The notes under the pieces: model-generated | Database searches by the model: none | What the model was told of the DNA's origin: nothing | The model's input: the letters and a program-made list of their open reading frames with translations, nothing else | Program-made: the position numbers and the translations under genes | Assembly (NCBI GenBank): GCA_020796225.1 | Contig: CM036765.1 | Span: forward strand, 36,298,066-36,362,065 | Source of the DNA: Arion vulgaris | Taxonomy: Eukaryota > Mollusca > Gastropoda > Stylommatophora > Arionidae | Length of the DNA stretch: 64,000 bases | Direction: 5' to 3' | In this document: positions 1 to 10,789 of the stretch, in pieces | How the letters are laid out: each line of letters opens with the position of its first letter | How positions within the stretch are numbered: the first letter of the stretch is position 1

Positions 1-250
1 GAATCATCGTATTGTTGAGTCACAGAGAAAACGAGCAGCGCGAAAGACAGAGCACACAACACGCACATGTCTAACCTTGATCATGTATGCCCCACCTGTG
101 GTCGGGATTCTGTTCTAGGATTGGACTCTACAGTCACCTCCGCACACACCAGAGCGGTGCAACAGTACACGTCTGAGATTGTTGTCATCATCGCTTGCGA
201 TGGACGGCTATTATATATTTCATGTCAAATCTGTGGTATTCGTTATTGAG
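1..250 (+). pseudogene. LINE 3' end, decayed C2H2-like tail
   Basis: Reading the plus strand gives HVCPTCGRD, then after an apparent one-base deletion near 110 a second frame continues as SRIGLYSHLRTHQ. Joined conceptually this is a C-X2-C-X12-H-X3-H finger of the sort found at the C-terminus of many non-LTR retrotransposon proteins. Upstream residues are basic (ARKT-type), as usual for that tail. The frame is broken and stops follow, so this is a relic and not a 60-residue gene. The 20-bp array begins about 30 bases after its end. Confident it is a LINE relic; the clade is not determined. Confidence 0.6.
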
Positions 251-276
251 ACAATTTATTCGATGATGGAGATCGT

Positions 277-577
277 CTTTGCTGGCATACATTAGACTTT
301 GCTGGCATACATTAGACTTTGCTGGCATACATTAGACTTTGCTGGCATACATTAGACTTTGCTGGCATACATTAGACTTTGCTGGCATACATTAGACTTT
401 GCTGGCATACATTAGACTTTGCTGGCATACATTAGACTTTGCTGGCATACATTAGACTTTGCTGGCATACATTAGACTTTGCTGGCATACATTAGACTTT
501 GCTGGCATACATTAGACTTTGCTGGCATACATTAGACTTTGCTGGCATACATTAGACTTTGCTGGCATACATTAGAC
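277..577. repeat. 20-bp tandem array, 15 perfect copies
   Basis: The unit gctggcatacattagacttt repeats 15 times with no internal substitution; only the last unit ends in ctct instead of cttt. Perfect identity implies very recent expansion or homogenisation. It follows directly on a LINE 3' end. Confidence 0.97.
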
Positions 578-654
578 TCTGATCATACGTGGTCTGATCA
601 ACTCTCATCAATTCATTTAAACTTTCTAGATGTGAGTTGGCATCTTTAGCCATT

Positions 655-910
655 TTGTTTACATCACCTTCTTCTTTTGTCGTCACACTGTTACTGGGTT
701 CTTATCCAGTCTCGGGGTTTTCTGTTTTTTGTCCTGCACTGTTCTGGTGGCTTGGGTGATTGCTATTTTTGCACTTTGACAGGATTCTGATCGACCATCT
801 AACCATCTTTCTCGTGGTCTTCCTCTCGCCTTTTTTCCTGTTGTTCTGTTGCAGAAGACGCTGCATACTGTAGAATTTGGATACATTCTTATTAAGTGGC
901 CGAATCTCTT
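655..910 (-). pseudogene. L3 LINE 3' end
   Basis: The minus strand reads KRFGHLIRMYPNSTV, then KKARGRPRERWLDG, ITQATRTVQDK and NPVTV followed by a stop and a run of GAA triplets. The FGHL/IRM and GRPRxRW motifs are the usual C-terminal region following the reverse transcriptase of non-LTR elements. Two plus-strand relatives lie at 41890-42400 and 46757-46990. It is 5'-truncated and has no RT catalytic core. Confidence 0.75.
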
Positions 911-1039
911 CATTCTTTGTTTCTCAATTTATTTCCAGCAAGGTTCTATGCCAACTTTCTTTCTTCTGCTGGTGTTGGTAACTTTGATCTTTTCTGGTGT
1001 TATTGGTAACTTTCCGCAAGAAACCGCATTTCCCATGTA

Positions 1040-1179
1040 GTTATTATTTGCGACTGCGCTTTGCTCATTGTTTACATAGAGAAATAAAAGTAGTGATAGA
1101 AAGCATCCTTACTGTAACGTTAACGTTAGGGAGATCCAGTTTACAATACCTACCGATGAACTGGTGACATGCTCGTTTT
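1040..1179. other. Unassigned spacer
   Basis: No coding, RNA or repeat signal was recognised between the L3 relic and the SINE-A insertion. Confidence 0.4.
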
Positions 1180-1191
1180 GCATACAATTAT

Positions 1192-1444
1192 CGTCCGAGT
1201 GGTTACCGGGACCCAAATTTGGGGTGTAAAGAATAGAACCACTGTTACCTGCCACGCATGTTGTAGAGGCGATTAAGGAGGTTTGGCTGAAATCGGATGC
1301 ATGTGTCCTAAACGTGTAGAAATATATGCGTTTAGGGTCTACCAAACCAATGTGCAACGTATACACGTTCTTGGCAAAGATCAAACATATCACAAAGAGT
1401 GATTAAAATAGGTCGTAAAGAACGAACGCAAAGAAGAAGAAGAA
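1192..1444 (+). mobile_element. SINE-A, full length, with TSD
   Basis: A 253-bp element flanked by the perfect 12-bp direct repeat gcatacaattat (1180-1191 and 1445-1456). It begins gtccgagtggttaccggg, carries the core around catgttgtagaggcgatta and ends in a run of AGA/GAA triplets. There is no tRNA-like A/B box head. Three more copies of the same length lie at 53331, 60876 (minus) and 62209. The family name is mine. Confidence 0.9.
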
Positions 1445-1584
1445 GCATACAATTATGTAATGTTGTTTACAAGTTGACCTTTTACATTACGTTCTTCTAG
1501 CACATGCCATAACTTGTTTCTGCTTACTCGAAGAAAAGCTTTTTCATGTTCAATGAAAGCAATATTTAATCAGCCATGTTAGCA

Positions 1585-1586
<2 letters not shown>

Positions 1587-1622
<36 letters not shown>

Positions 1623-1915
1623 TGTTGTGTGTGTTTGTTATATATATACGGGCAGATAGCTAGATGGAAAGTAAAAAGGCATATAGACAGATAGATAGAC
1701 AGAAAACAGACGGAAGACAGAAGCAGACAGACATACAGACATATAATCAGACTGACAAACAGACAGACGGAGAGACAGACAGTCTGGCAGATAGACCAGT
1801 AGGAAGGTTGGCCGGTAGGTGGGCAGGCAGTCAGTTAACTAGTCAAGTAGGTAGGTAGTCATATGGATAGGTAGGTAGGCAGACGTGTGGATATATACTC
1901 GTTTGTATGTAGGTA
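1587..1915. repeat. (TA)n followed by degenerate tetranucleotides
   Basis: A TA run of about 34 bases at 1587-1620 is followed from about 1660 by imprecise GATA/CAGA and then GGTA/GGCA tetranucleotide repeats. Open frames here are low-complexity artefacts. Confidence 0.9.
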
Positions 1916-2009
1916 ATTATATAAAGTATGAATATGTAAATATAACGTTAGTGTCTGTTTACCTTATGGTTCTTTTACGAATGTATGTCCCGGTGATAGC
2001 AATGGGTGA

Positions 2010-2343
2010 ATGTGTGTGAGGTAATGTGTGAGTTTGTGAGAGAGAAAGTGTGCAGTGAGTTATTGAGTTAATAAAAATTAGCGTGTGGCAGAGTATGAAT
2101 GTGTAAATGAGAGAGTTAGTGAGTAAGATAGTATGAGTGAGAAAGTGAGTGCTTAAGAATAGTATATGAGTCAGCGACTGAGTTAGTGAGTGTGAGTGAG
2201 TGAGTAAGGGAATTAGTGATAGAGTCAGCTAACAGTCATTAGACCTATAATTCACATTCAGTTTCCTAATACATAATACAGTTGTTATAAATAGCAAGTA
2301 CAATACACACTTTTACAGTTATTAAATGTTGCCTCCTTCTCTG

Positions 2344-2388
<45 letters not shown>

Positions 2389-2390
2389 TT
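2010..2390. repeat. GAGT-rich tract and (CT)n
   Basis: Loose GTGAGT/GAGTGA repeats occupy about 2020-2230, and a pure CT run of roughly 35 bases lies at 2350-2386. Nothing coding is evident up to 2960. Confidence 0.85.
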
Positions 2391-2969
2391 CTAATTATCC
2401 CACTTTCTACCTCCCTTGTGCCCTTTGACAGCTGAAACTTGCTGCCCTCATCAAATACTATCTGATTACAGCACACTCCTCTTCCAGGGAAAACCCTTAA
2501 TGCACTTCTCACAATTTCTTTTCTTTTTGTTTTTTACCAATAACCTCTCTTTGATTTTTTCCTTGTCAATTTTGAAGAGAATCTCGTCTTGTTCACATTT
2601 TTTTTTTACTTTATTTTCATGAACTGGTCTATTTTTCTTCTCGTGTTCATTTCTGCTCTTCCATGATATGATTTTATCTTGTGAATTTATGTTTTTGTAT
2701 TTCTTCATCGCTTTATTCTGACATTTTTCTCCTATTTGTCTTCCAACGACAAAGACAATCTTTATATGATGCTGACAATTTTTGCACGTCAACTGAGGAA
2801 GCAAGAGGCAGCTCGCTGATATAAAACGTGACAGGGGAAAAAATTGGAAACTACATAATCCTCATATTCATTGTTTCTGGAGATTAAAAGGATGCCATGA
2901 ACAAACTAATTTCAAATCGTTGCATATCCTTTACAGAACGTTATCATTAACCACAGCAAATGAGTCGTC

Positions 2970-3165
2970 GATTTTCTAGGCGCCACTTATATGTTCAGTA
3001 GATTGCAATTTCTTTCTGAACAGTGAGGTCTATTATTACCGTTCATAGAATTCTATGCGAACAAATTTGCTTTCAAACTGCCTGCCGCGGTGTTTGAACC
3101 AGGTATAGTTAGGTTGTGATCGAGCTCACTACTGCTTTAGCTACAGTCGCCAACCATCAACATAC
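2970..3165 (-). mobile_element. SINE-C copy with tRNA-like head
   Basis: On the minus strand a tRNA-like head shows an A-box-like segment (tagctaaagcagtagtgagc) and a B-box ggttcaaacacc near 3091-3104, followed by the SINE-C body (the strand-opposite caccacttatatgttcag segment type). Relatives lie at 8834-8945 and 61129-61385, with a looser one at 33060-33520. The tail toward 2970 is eroded and no TSD was found. Confidence 0.7.
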
Positions 3166-3615
3166 TATCTTCCATAAAATAGAGCATGCCATAAAAAGAA
3201 ACATGAATTGACTCAAATCTCAACACACTTAAACTTGTAATTCGTTGTGTTCACTAACGATAGATACCATCTTTGTTATGCACTCTCTAATGCCTTCAGA
3301 TCCCACTTTAACATTTGGTCTGCGACGTCTCTCATTATGTCCTTCAGTCTTAGACAGCATGGAACTGAGACAAATCTTACAGCTGGGAATGAAACCACAA
3401 ATCAGTACGCTAAACACATTCTCCTATGTTGTTGTTTTGTTTACATCAGTGTCTGCTGACATTTGGGAAAAGTAATTTCCGCTTCTGGTCTTCACAAACT
3501 TCTGTGGTCGAGAATGCATATCTCAATGAAGCTTGGCTTTTTGTGTGTTTTATTTTTAACGAGTTAGAATAAAAACAAATGATTGAAAGTTGGAGTAATG
3601 TTAGACAAGAAAACA

Positions 3616-3727
3616 TAGTTCTGATATTTGAGATTTATATTCTACTATGTCAGCGTATGTTCACTGCTACTTAGTTCTGATATTTGAGATTCATATTCTA
3701 CTATGTCAGCGTATGTTCACTGCTACT
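3616..3727. repeat. 56-bp direct duplication
   Basis: Two near-identical 56-bp units starting tagttctgatatttgag and differing by one base; a minimal tandem duplication. Confidence 0.9.
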
Positions 3728-3789
3728 TTCAGACCAAATACAAATGGAGGACCAATTCGATAAATTTGTGCCATATACTCAGAGCTTTT

Positions 3790-5262
3790 ATCAAAATTGA
3801 ACATTACCTCAGGAGATGAGTTAGTGTCAGAAATTCAGTGTTGCTATGAATTGGAAATAACAATGATGCATTAACTTCATGAGTTAGTAATATATTTTCA
3901 GATTTACTATAAATTGGGATAATAACTCGATGAGTCAATAACAGATATGATGTTATTAATTTGAACAATAATTCGATGAGTTACCGACGTAAATTCAGAG
4001 CTACCACAGAAGTGCAGATATGAATTGAGCATTAATTAGATGAGGTACTACGAGATCAACATCTATATTTGAATACACAAACAATAAAAATCATGTCAAC
4101 TGACAAAGCAAAAGGCTCACCTAACATCCAAGTAAACAATGAAGAATTCAATGTGTGAGAGCTACGAATATCTGGGCTCAATAATTAACAATAACGGGGA
4201 CTGCTCCAAAGAGATCTCAAGAAGATTGGCAATAGCAATTCAGAAGTTAAACACAATGAAGAACATGTGGCAAAGCACCAGCAAAATACAAAAATTAAAA
4301 ATATTGAGAGCATGCATTTTCCCAGTGGCTACTTATGGTTTGTGAATCATGGACTATTACACACAAATTAAGAACGAAAATCCAGTCCTTCGAAACAAAA
4401 TGCTACAGAAAGATCCTACGAATACCATGGACAGAAAAAGAAAGAACACTGATGTCCTGAAAGAACTAAATGTTAAGAGAATTGGCTGATAAACAACATA
4501 CTATACAGAAAAATTACATACTTTGGTCACATCAAGCGTCACGATGGCCTGGAAAGAACAGTACTAGAAGGCAGGGTCCCAGGACGCAGAGGCAGACCAA
4601 GAAGAAGATGGCTACAATATATTAAAGAAACCATGAACATGACCATCTACTAAGTGTGTGAACTGGCAAGAGACAGAGTGAATTTCAGATGTGCTGCAAA
4701 GAGAGCAACGTCCTATAAAGGATTCGCACCTTGATGATGACTACGAGATATTCAGACTGCCACTGAAGTTACAGATATGAATTGAGCATTAATTGCATGA
4801 GGTACTACGAGATATTCAGACTGCCACAGAAGTTGCAGATATGAATTGAGCATTAATTAGATGAGGTACCACGAGATATTCAGACTGTCACAGAAGTTGC
4901 AGATATGAATTGAGCATTAATTAGATGAGGCACCACGAGATATTCAGGCTGCCACAGAAGTTGCAGATATGAATTGAGCATTAATTAGATGAGGTGCCAC
5001 GAGATATTCAGACTGCCACTGAAGTTGCAGATATGAATTGAGCATTAATTAGATGAGGTACCACGACATATTCAGACTGTCATGGAAGCTGAATATATAA
5101 ATGGAACATTAATTCCATGAACTTCTAAAACAATATTCTGACTTGTCACATCAGCTGTAGATAAAACTGGGATGATCATGATGAGTTGGTAGCATGTATT
5201 CAGATTTGTCATATGAGCTGCAGATAAAAACTGGAATGATCATGATGAGTTGGTAGCATGTA
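3790..5262. repeat. 64-bp satellite with degenerate edges
   Basis: Units containing attagatgaggtaccacgag and agaagttgcagatatgaatt are nearly identical at 4740-5085. Increasingly diverged versions (gatgagttagt, gatgagttggtagcatg) extend on both sides. The homogeneous centre and decayed edges are the pattern expected of unequal exchange. A LINE fragment interrupts it at 4057-4739 and another LINE abuts its right edge. Confidence 0.9.
4057..4739 (+). mobile_element. RTE-like LINE 3' fragment, TSD, GAT tail
   Basis: A 5'-truncated element encodes YEYLGSIINNNGDC (4157-4198), then, with frame breaks, FGHIKRHDGLERTV, GRRGRPRRRWLQ and CAAKRATSYKG, and ends in a short GATGATG tail. It is flanked by the 10-bp repeat actacgagat (4047-4056 and 4740-4749), so it landed inside the 64-bp satellite. 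RTE-clade elements are known for very short 3' UTRs made of simple trimers, which fits. The catalytic RT and endonuclease domains are missing, so it is dead. A sister 3' end lies at 62826-62990. Confidence 0.9.
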
Positions 5263-5895
5263 TTCACACCTTCTAAAGAGCTCTATCAACGCTCGTATAG
5301 GGAGTGCGGCTACTACATTCGGTAAACTATCAAAGCGATCGTGGGACAACACAAAACTAATATTACAGACCCAGATTCAAATATATCGAGCCTGTGTAAT
5401 TAGTTCTTTACTATATGGCTCAGAAACATGGACAGCCTACTCAAGTCGCGAGAGGAGACTTAACATCTTTCATCTTCGATGTCACCGCAAGATTATGAAC
5501 ATCAGGTGGTACGACAAGATAACCAACTCTGAAGTACTGCAACGTGCAAACCTGCCTTCCATCATGGGCATGCTCAGCAGTAGACGACTAAGATGGTTGG
5601 TGCATGTGAGAAGAATGGAAACTTGTCGCATACCAAAACAAATGTTGTTCTGTGAACTTTCGAGAGGAAGAGGCACCAGGGCAGACACTGTCAGATTTAA
5701 AATGTCTGAAAAGCCTCGATGAAAAACTTTTCTATAGGTTCCAACACACGGGAAAAACTAGCTGATGACAGAGTTGTGTGGAAAGCCATATTGCTCAAGG
5801 GCGCAGAGTCTTTTGAGAATAGACTTATGTAGGAACTGAAAGACAAGAGGAAAAGTCGAAAACTCAGAAGTTGTTACAGTAAAACACTTGCCAAT
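5263..5895 (+). pseudogene. L2 LINE reverse-transcriptase C-terminus
   Basis: An open stretch of about 154 codons reads INARIGSAATTFGKL, RACVISSLLYGSETW, FHLRCHRKIMNIRW and RRLRWLVHVRRM, the standard post-thumb region of non-LTR reverse transcriptases. It continues past a stop at 5722 as DDRVVWKAILLKGAE in another frame. It lacks upstream RT motifs. It differs from the RTE-like copies (no GAT tail seen), so it is a separate family. Confidence 0.8.
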
Positions 5896-6049
5896 TGACC
5901 GTCTGTAAAGACGAAAAATGTCATATATACACAAGAACTATGAAGTACTTGTTCTTGGATGCACATTCAATACCAATCGATTGGAAGTTTGCGCCTCTAG
6001 GTTTGTTTTGAATGTAGCTCCGTATTTTAACGAGTTTTAATCTAACACA

Positions 6050-6346
6050 TAAACAAGTTTTAGGAAAACTAGGCATGAAGAAACAATTATTAAGAGAAAT
6101 ACAATTCAGACAAGTAAAGTATTTTGGACACATAAAAGACATGACACCATGATAAAGTCTTTACAAGAGGGGAAAGTTGAGGGGGTTAGAGCAAGAGGAG
6201 ACAGAGAGATAAGTGGGAGGAGATTTAAAGAAATGGACAAGATACAGTCTGGCAGAGTGCAACACCAAGGCGAAAGACAGAGGATGCTGGAGATTCATTG
6301 CAGCCAACCTTCAGTGCGGAGACGGTCCGGGATGATGATGATGATG
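6050..6346 (+). mobile_element. RTE-like LINE 3' fragment, 11-bp TSD
   Basis: It begins in the coding region (LGKLGMKKQLLREI) and passes through YFGHIK and the GRRF segment to a GATGATGATGATGAT tail. A perfect 11-bp duplication, aatctaacaca, flanks it (6039-6049 and 6347-6357). It is the same subfamily as the copy at 50153-50776. Confidence 0.92.
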
Positions 6347-6429
6347 AATCTAACACAGCTCAAAAGTGTTGACCTAAAAAGGTTAGCGCTGGGATCAACC
6401 ATAGAAATCATATTTATTTTGATCTTCTC

Positions 6430-7140
6430 TTGGTACATTACTACATCGATATATGGCTGATGTAATTTCCATCTACATTTTAACATCGATATATGGCTGA
6501 TGTTTTCCATCTACTTTAAATCGATATATACATGTAATTTCCATCTATTTAACATTGATATATGCTTAGTGATTTCTCAACATTTAACATCGATTAGGTT
6601 ACTGGGGATTTCCACTACATTTAACATCGATATTAGCTTGATGTATTTATCTACATTTAACATCGATATATGGCTTATGTAATTTCCATCTACATTTAAC
6701 ATTGATTAATGCTTATGTGATTTCCATCTACATTTAACATCGATATTAGCTTATGTGATTTCTATCTGCATTTAACATCGATATATGGCTTATGTGATTT
6801 CCATCTACATTTAACATCGATATGCAGTGTGATTTCCATCTACATTTTAAATCGATATAGTTTGTGTTTCCATCTACATTTAACATCGATATAGTTTGTG
6901 ATTTCATCTACATTTAACATCGATATAGTGCTTTGATTTCCATCTCCCATTTAACATCGATATATGGCTTTGTATTTCCATCTACATTTTAACATCGATA
7001 TATGGCTGATGTAATGTCCATCTACATTTAACATCGATATATGGCTTATGTAATTTCCATCTACATTTAACATCGATATATGGCTGATGTAATTTCCATC
7101 TACATTTAACATCGATACATGGCTTTTGTAATTTCCATCT
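6430..7140. repeat. 39-bp minisatellite
   Basis: About 18 units built around acatttaacatcgatatatg and taatttccatct, with many single-base indels in the middle portion (6500-6970) and cleaner units at the right end. Confidence 0.93.
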
Positions 7141-7254
7141 ACACTTCATAAGCAGTTACAACGTTTTTCCATCTTTTCTTCTCACAAAAACTGATATTAC
7201 TGTTTGTGTTCGGTCATCTTTTGAGTTAAAAACAAGCTATTCTTAGTGTATATT

Positions 7255-7818
7255 TCTTCAACCATCTCTGGTCATGCGCTTAGTTTACTGTGGACCACAA
7301 ACTAGGCAATATGCTTCAGGTCTGTCAGGTTTCCCCAAAGCTTAGTTTTTGGATCAAATGGGTGTAGCCATACGTTGCTTCTCAGCTCACACAGAAGAGG
7401 GCAGTTTTGCAGGACATGCTCCGGTGTCTGTTCCGCCTGCTGACACTAGCAGAGAGCTGTTTGACTTATTCCTAGTCTATATAAGTGTTTGCTTAGTCTG
7501 CAATGTTGGATACGAAGGCGACATATAACGACCTGGTCTGTTCTGCTTAGGTATTTGATGAAGTCTTTTCTCATAATCATATCCAGTGTTTGTCTTCCAG
7601 TCTACTGCAGATTTTCTCATAATCATATCCAGTGTTTGTCTTCCAGTCTACTGTAGATTTTCTCTGTATGATGGTTTTGACCTCCTGAAAAGACAGGGGT
7701 TAATACAATTTACTCTTTGGCACTGCTCTCCTTAGTCAATACACCAGCACTCTTATTGTCTGCAATGCAACAGTGAGATGGAATCCACTGCATTACTATG
7801 TCTATTTGAATACTATTG
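7255..7818 (-). pseudogene. I/jockey-like LINE RNase H C-terminus
   Basis: Minus-strand frames give MQWIPSHCCIADNKSAG near 7740-7800, resembling the QWIPSHxGIxGNExAD block of retrotransposon RNase H. A further frame gives RLSKHLYRLGI, QTPEHVLQNCPLLCELRS and VWLHPFDPKTKLWG nearer 7300-7500, the zinc-knuckle-like tail seen after RNase H in this type of element. Stops and frameshifts make it a relic. A 47-bp direct duplication at 7568-7660 interrupts it. Confidence 0.75.
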
Positions 7819-7927
7819 TTTTATCGTCTTTTCTCTATTTCTAGTTTATCACATTTATTTCGTTTTTAGTCACATATTTTCATTTTAGCGCCGATAGAGA
7901 TTTATCGTATGAATGTCTACGTGATAT

Positions 7928-8833
7928 CTGTTGTATATATGAAAATCATGGCATATTCCGGTATAGGGCGTTGTATATATGAAAATCATGGCATATTCCG
8001 GTATAGGGCGTTGTATATATGAAAATCATGGCATATTCCGGTATAGGGCGTTGTATATATGAAAATCATGGCATATTCCGGTATAGGGCGTTGTATATAT
8101 GAAAATCCTGGCATATTCCGGTATAGGGCGTTGTATATATGAAAATCATGGCATATTCCGGTATAGGGCGTTGTATATATGAAAATCATGGCATATTCCG
8201 GTATAGGGCGTTGTATATATGAAAATCATGGCATATTCCGGTATAGGGCGTTGTATATATGAAAATCATGGCATATTCCGGTATAGGGCGTTGTATATAT
8301 GAAAATCATGGCATATTCCGGTATAGGGCGTTGTATATATGAAAATCATGGCATATTCCGGTATAGGGCGTTGTATATATGAAAATCATGGCATATTCCG
8401 GTATAGGGCGTTGTATATATGAAAATCATGGCATATTCCGGTATAGGGCGTTGTATATATGAAAATCATGGCATATTCCGGTATAGGGCGTTGTATATAT
8501 GAAAATCATGGCATATTCCGGTATAGGGCGTTGTATATATGAAAATCATGGCATATTCCGGTATAGGGCGTTGTATATATGAAAATCATGGGATATTCCG
8601 GTATAGGGCGTTGAATATGAAAATCATCATTTCCGGCATAGGGCTTGTATATATAGAAAATCATGGCATATTGTATGAGGCGTTGTATATATGAAAATCA
8701 TGGCATATTCCGTATGGCGTTTATATATGAAAATCATGCATATTCCGATTAGGCCGATAGATATATGAAAATCGTCATATTCCGGTATAGCGTGTATATA
8801 TGAAAATCGTGGCATATTCCGGTATAGGGCGTA
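7928..8833. repeat. 40-bp array grown inside a SINE-C
   Basis: Roughly 22 copies of a 40-bp unit (gtatatatgaaaatcatggc plus atattccggtatagggcgtt). Copies at 7960-8600 are almost identical; those at 8600-8830 are indel-rich. The unit matches the 3' part of SINE-C as seen once at 61132-61175 (gtatatgaaaatcgtggcat), and the remaining SINE-C body follows immediately at 8834. Confidence 0.92.
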
Positions 8834-8945
8834 GCCATCAATTTCAGTAAACGAGTTGTAGATTTTCTAAGCACCATTTATACGTTCCGTAGATTGCCAG
8901 TTTTTTTTCTAACCGCCGCGGTTTGAACCAGATTAGTTTGGGTGT
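8834..8945 (-). mobile_element. SINE-C body bordering the 40-bp array
   Basis: tagccatcaatttcagtaaa through the caccatttatacgttcc segment and the inverse B-box region ccgcggtttgaaccag aligns with SINE-C at 61178-61340. It lacks the A-box end. Confidence 0.75.
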
Positions 8946-9115
8946 ATATATAAGAAGTCTGAATTTCTTCGCTTATGTATCCTTTGCTTGATAACGTTGT
9001 TTTAGTGGAAACGTCACTGTATTTTTTGTACTTGTAAAATTATATTACTTTATTTTTACGTGCATCGCCTTTGCTGCATAGTTTTACTCAAGTTTTCCAT
9101 TATATCGATTATACT
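8946..9115 (+). mobile_element. Penelope-like terminal repeat candidate
   Basis: Shares with 46385-46735, 52950-53050 and 58540-58690 the order: gaagtctgaa...cttcgctt, tttgcttgat, a degenerate motif ending GAAACGT, a T-rich stretch, then the tagttttact end. This copy reads cttgataacg...tggaaacgt. Assignment to Penelope-like pLTRs rests on the hammerhead-like arrangement of the motif and is tentative. Confidence 0.4.
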
Positions 9116-9479
9116 AATCTTATTGTTCAACTAGATTTCAATTGTTCATTTTTTATGCCAGGTAAAAGCTAGCAGTTGATGCTAATAAATATTTCATATA
9201 ATGCAAACATTATGACAACGATATAACTATATAAAGTTCATTTCGGATTGTATGATTCTATTCACAGTCAATGATCATGATCTAGTATGCCATACAACGT
9301 TAATGACTGTACTCATTAGTGCACATTTTATCTTTCTCATTGATTATTCATATAATATGTTTTGATCTCGACTTGACTGAGCTTTTGGAGATTTTAGTAC
9401 GCACTTGCTTTTGTTGTTAAGTTATCATTAAATAGGTTATCCTGTTCAGAATTTTGGTGATCTAATAGTCTTTCGGAAT

Positions 9480-9533
9480 TTCTCTCTCTTTCTCTCTCTC
9501 TGTCTGTATATCTATCTCTCTCTCTCTCTCTCT
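9480..9533. repeat. (CT)n microsatellite
   Basis: Two CT/TCTG runs with a short interruption. The preceding 9116-9480 holds nothing recognised. Confidence 0.9.
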
Positions 9534-9619
9534 CGTAGGACAAATGTAATATACCTCTGCTGCTGTCCTGAAGAAATCTTCAGTTAAATTCTGAATATAT
9601 CTTCTCTGCGGTCTTCCTC

Positions 9620-9832
9620 TTCTCCTCATTACTGGAATGTCTTCTCCTCATTACCGGAATGTCTTCTCCTCATTACTGGAATGTCTTCTCCTCATTACTG
9701 GAATGTCTTCTCCTCATTACCTGGAAATGTTCTTCTCCTCATTACCGGAATGTCTTCTCCTCATTACTGGAATGTCTTCTCCTCATTACCGGAATGTCTT
9801 CTCCTCATTACCGGAATGTCTTCTCCCATTAT
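9620..9832. repeat. 22-bp minisatellite
   Basis: About nine units of cctcattaccggaatgtctt with A/C variation at one site (attactgg or attaccgg). Confidence 0.95.
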
Positions 9833-10019
9833 AGTCTTCTCCAACCTTTGTGTTTTTATTACCTAAAATACTAGTTATCTCATTCTTAATTGTAGATTCA
9901 GCCAGTTTTCTTCTATTTCACGTTCTTTCTGAATAGATCTGTTTGTTGACTTCTCTTTCCATGGTTCACGGAGGACTCTCTCTTCTGTGACACTTTTATT
10001 CAAAGCACAGTATATTTTC

Positions 10020-10235
10020 CACTGCCTTGTTAAATGTCCATGCTTCACACCTTACGTTTCCACTATCTTGTTAAATGTCAATGCTTTCACACCTTACGTT
10101 TCCACTATCTTGTTAAATGTCCATGCTTCACACCCTTACGTTTCCACTATCTTGTTAAATGTCCATGCTTCACACACATATATTTCCACTTCCGTGTTAA
10201 ATGTTCATCCTTCACATAAATAATTTCCACTCCTT
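10020..10235. repeat. About 42-bp minisatellite
   Basis: Five units with cttgttaaatgtccatgctt and acgtttccactat; the outer ones are diverged. Confidence 0.92.
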
Positions 10236-10606
10236 TGTTGAATGTCCATGTAGCGAAACCAAATGTATGTCATTCCGTGCAGATCCTTGTACTAAATTTA
10301 CTGTACTATATAAGAAAATAAAAAAGTATACATATAATTCTTGGAACTTATTCCGCGACTACACACGTGTATAGAGTGCGCTGCAAAAGTAAATAAAAGA
10401 GGTTCAGCAATCTATGTAAGGATTCTTAGATATTTTGGTCGTATACAAGTGTTGTTAAAGTTGGGGTATAGTCTGGAAAATTGTAGATGGCTTGAAGTGC
10501 CTCGACATCAGCTTTGTACTCGTATGTTCTTTTGACTATTTATCAAAAAACTGTACTGATATGTTATGCTGCCAGATGCCTGACTATCCCCTGGTATCAT
10601 TGCAAT

Positions 10607-10771
10607 CAGTAGCGGCTGGTCATTAAGGGCATGTAGGGCCAGGCCCACCAAAATAATGTGTAACGTGTATTTATTATTTTATAAATTAAAATATAACCTA
10701 ATCCAAAACCATGATTTTCCCGACAATTTGTGTCTGGCCCCACCAACAAAAATGATCACGAGCCGCCACTG
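10607..10771. mobile_element. hAT-type MITE, 165 bp, perfect 8-bp TSD
   Basis: Terminal inverted repeats begin cagtagcggctggtcatta on the left and, inverted, cagtggcggctcgtgatca on the right. The flanks are the identical 8-mer attgcaat (10599-10606 and 10772-10779), as expected of hAT transposition. No coding capacity. A relative with its own 8-bp TSD is at 33882-34048. Confidence 0.93.
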
Positions 10772-10789
10772 ATTGCAATCATTCGCCAA

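Noticed and set aside
67..249. A 60-codon zinc-finger gene
   Set aside because: Only half the finger is in that frame; the rest lies in another frame, as in a decayed LINE tail.
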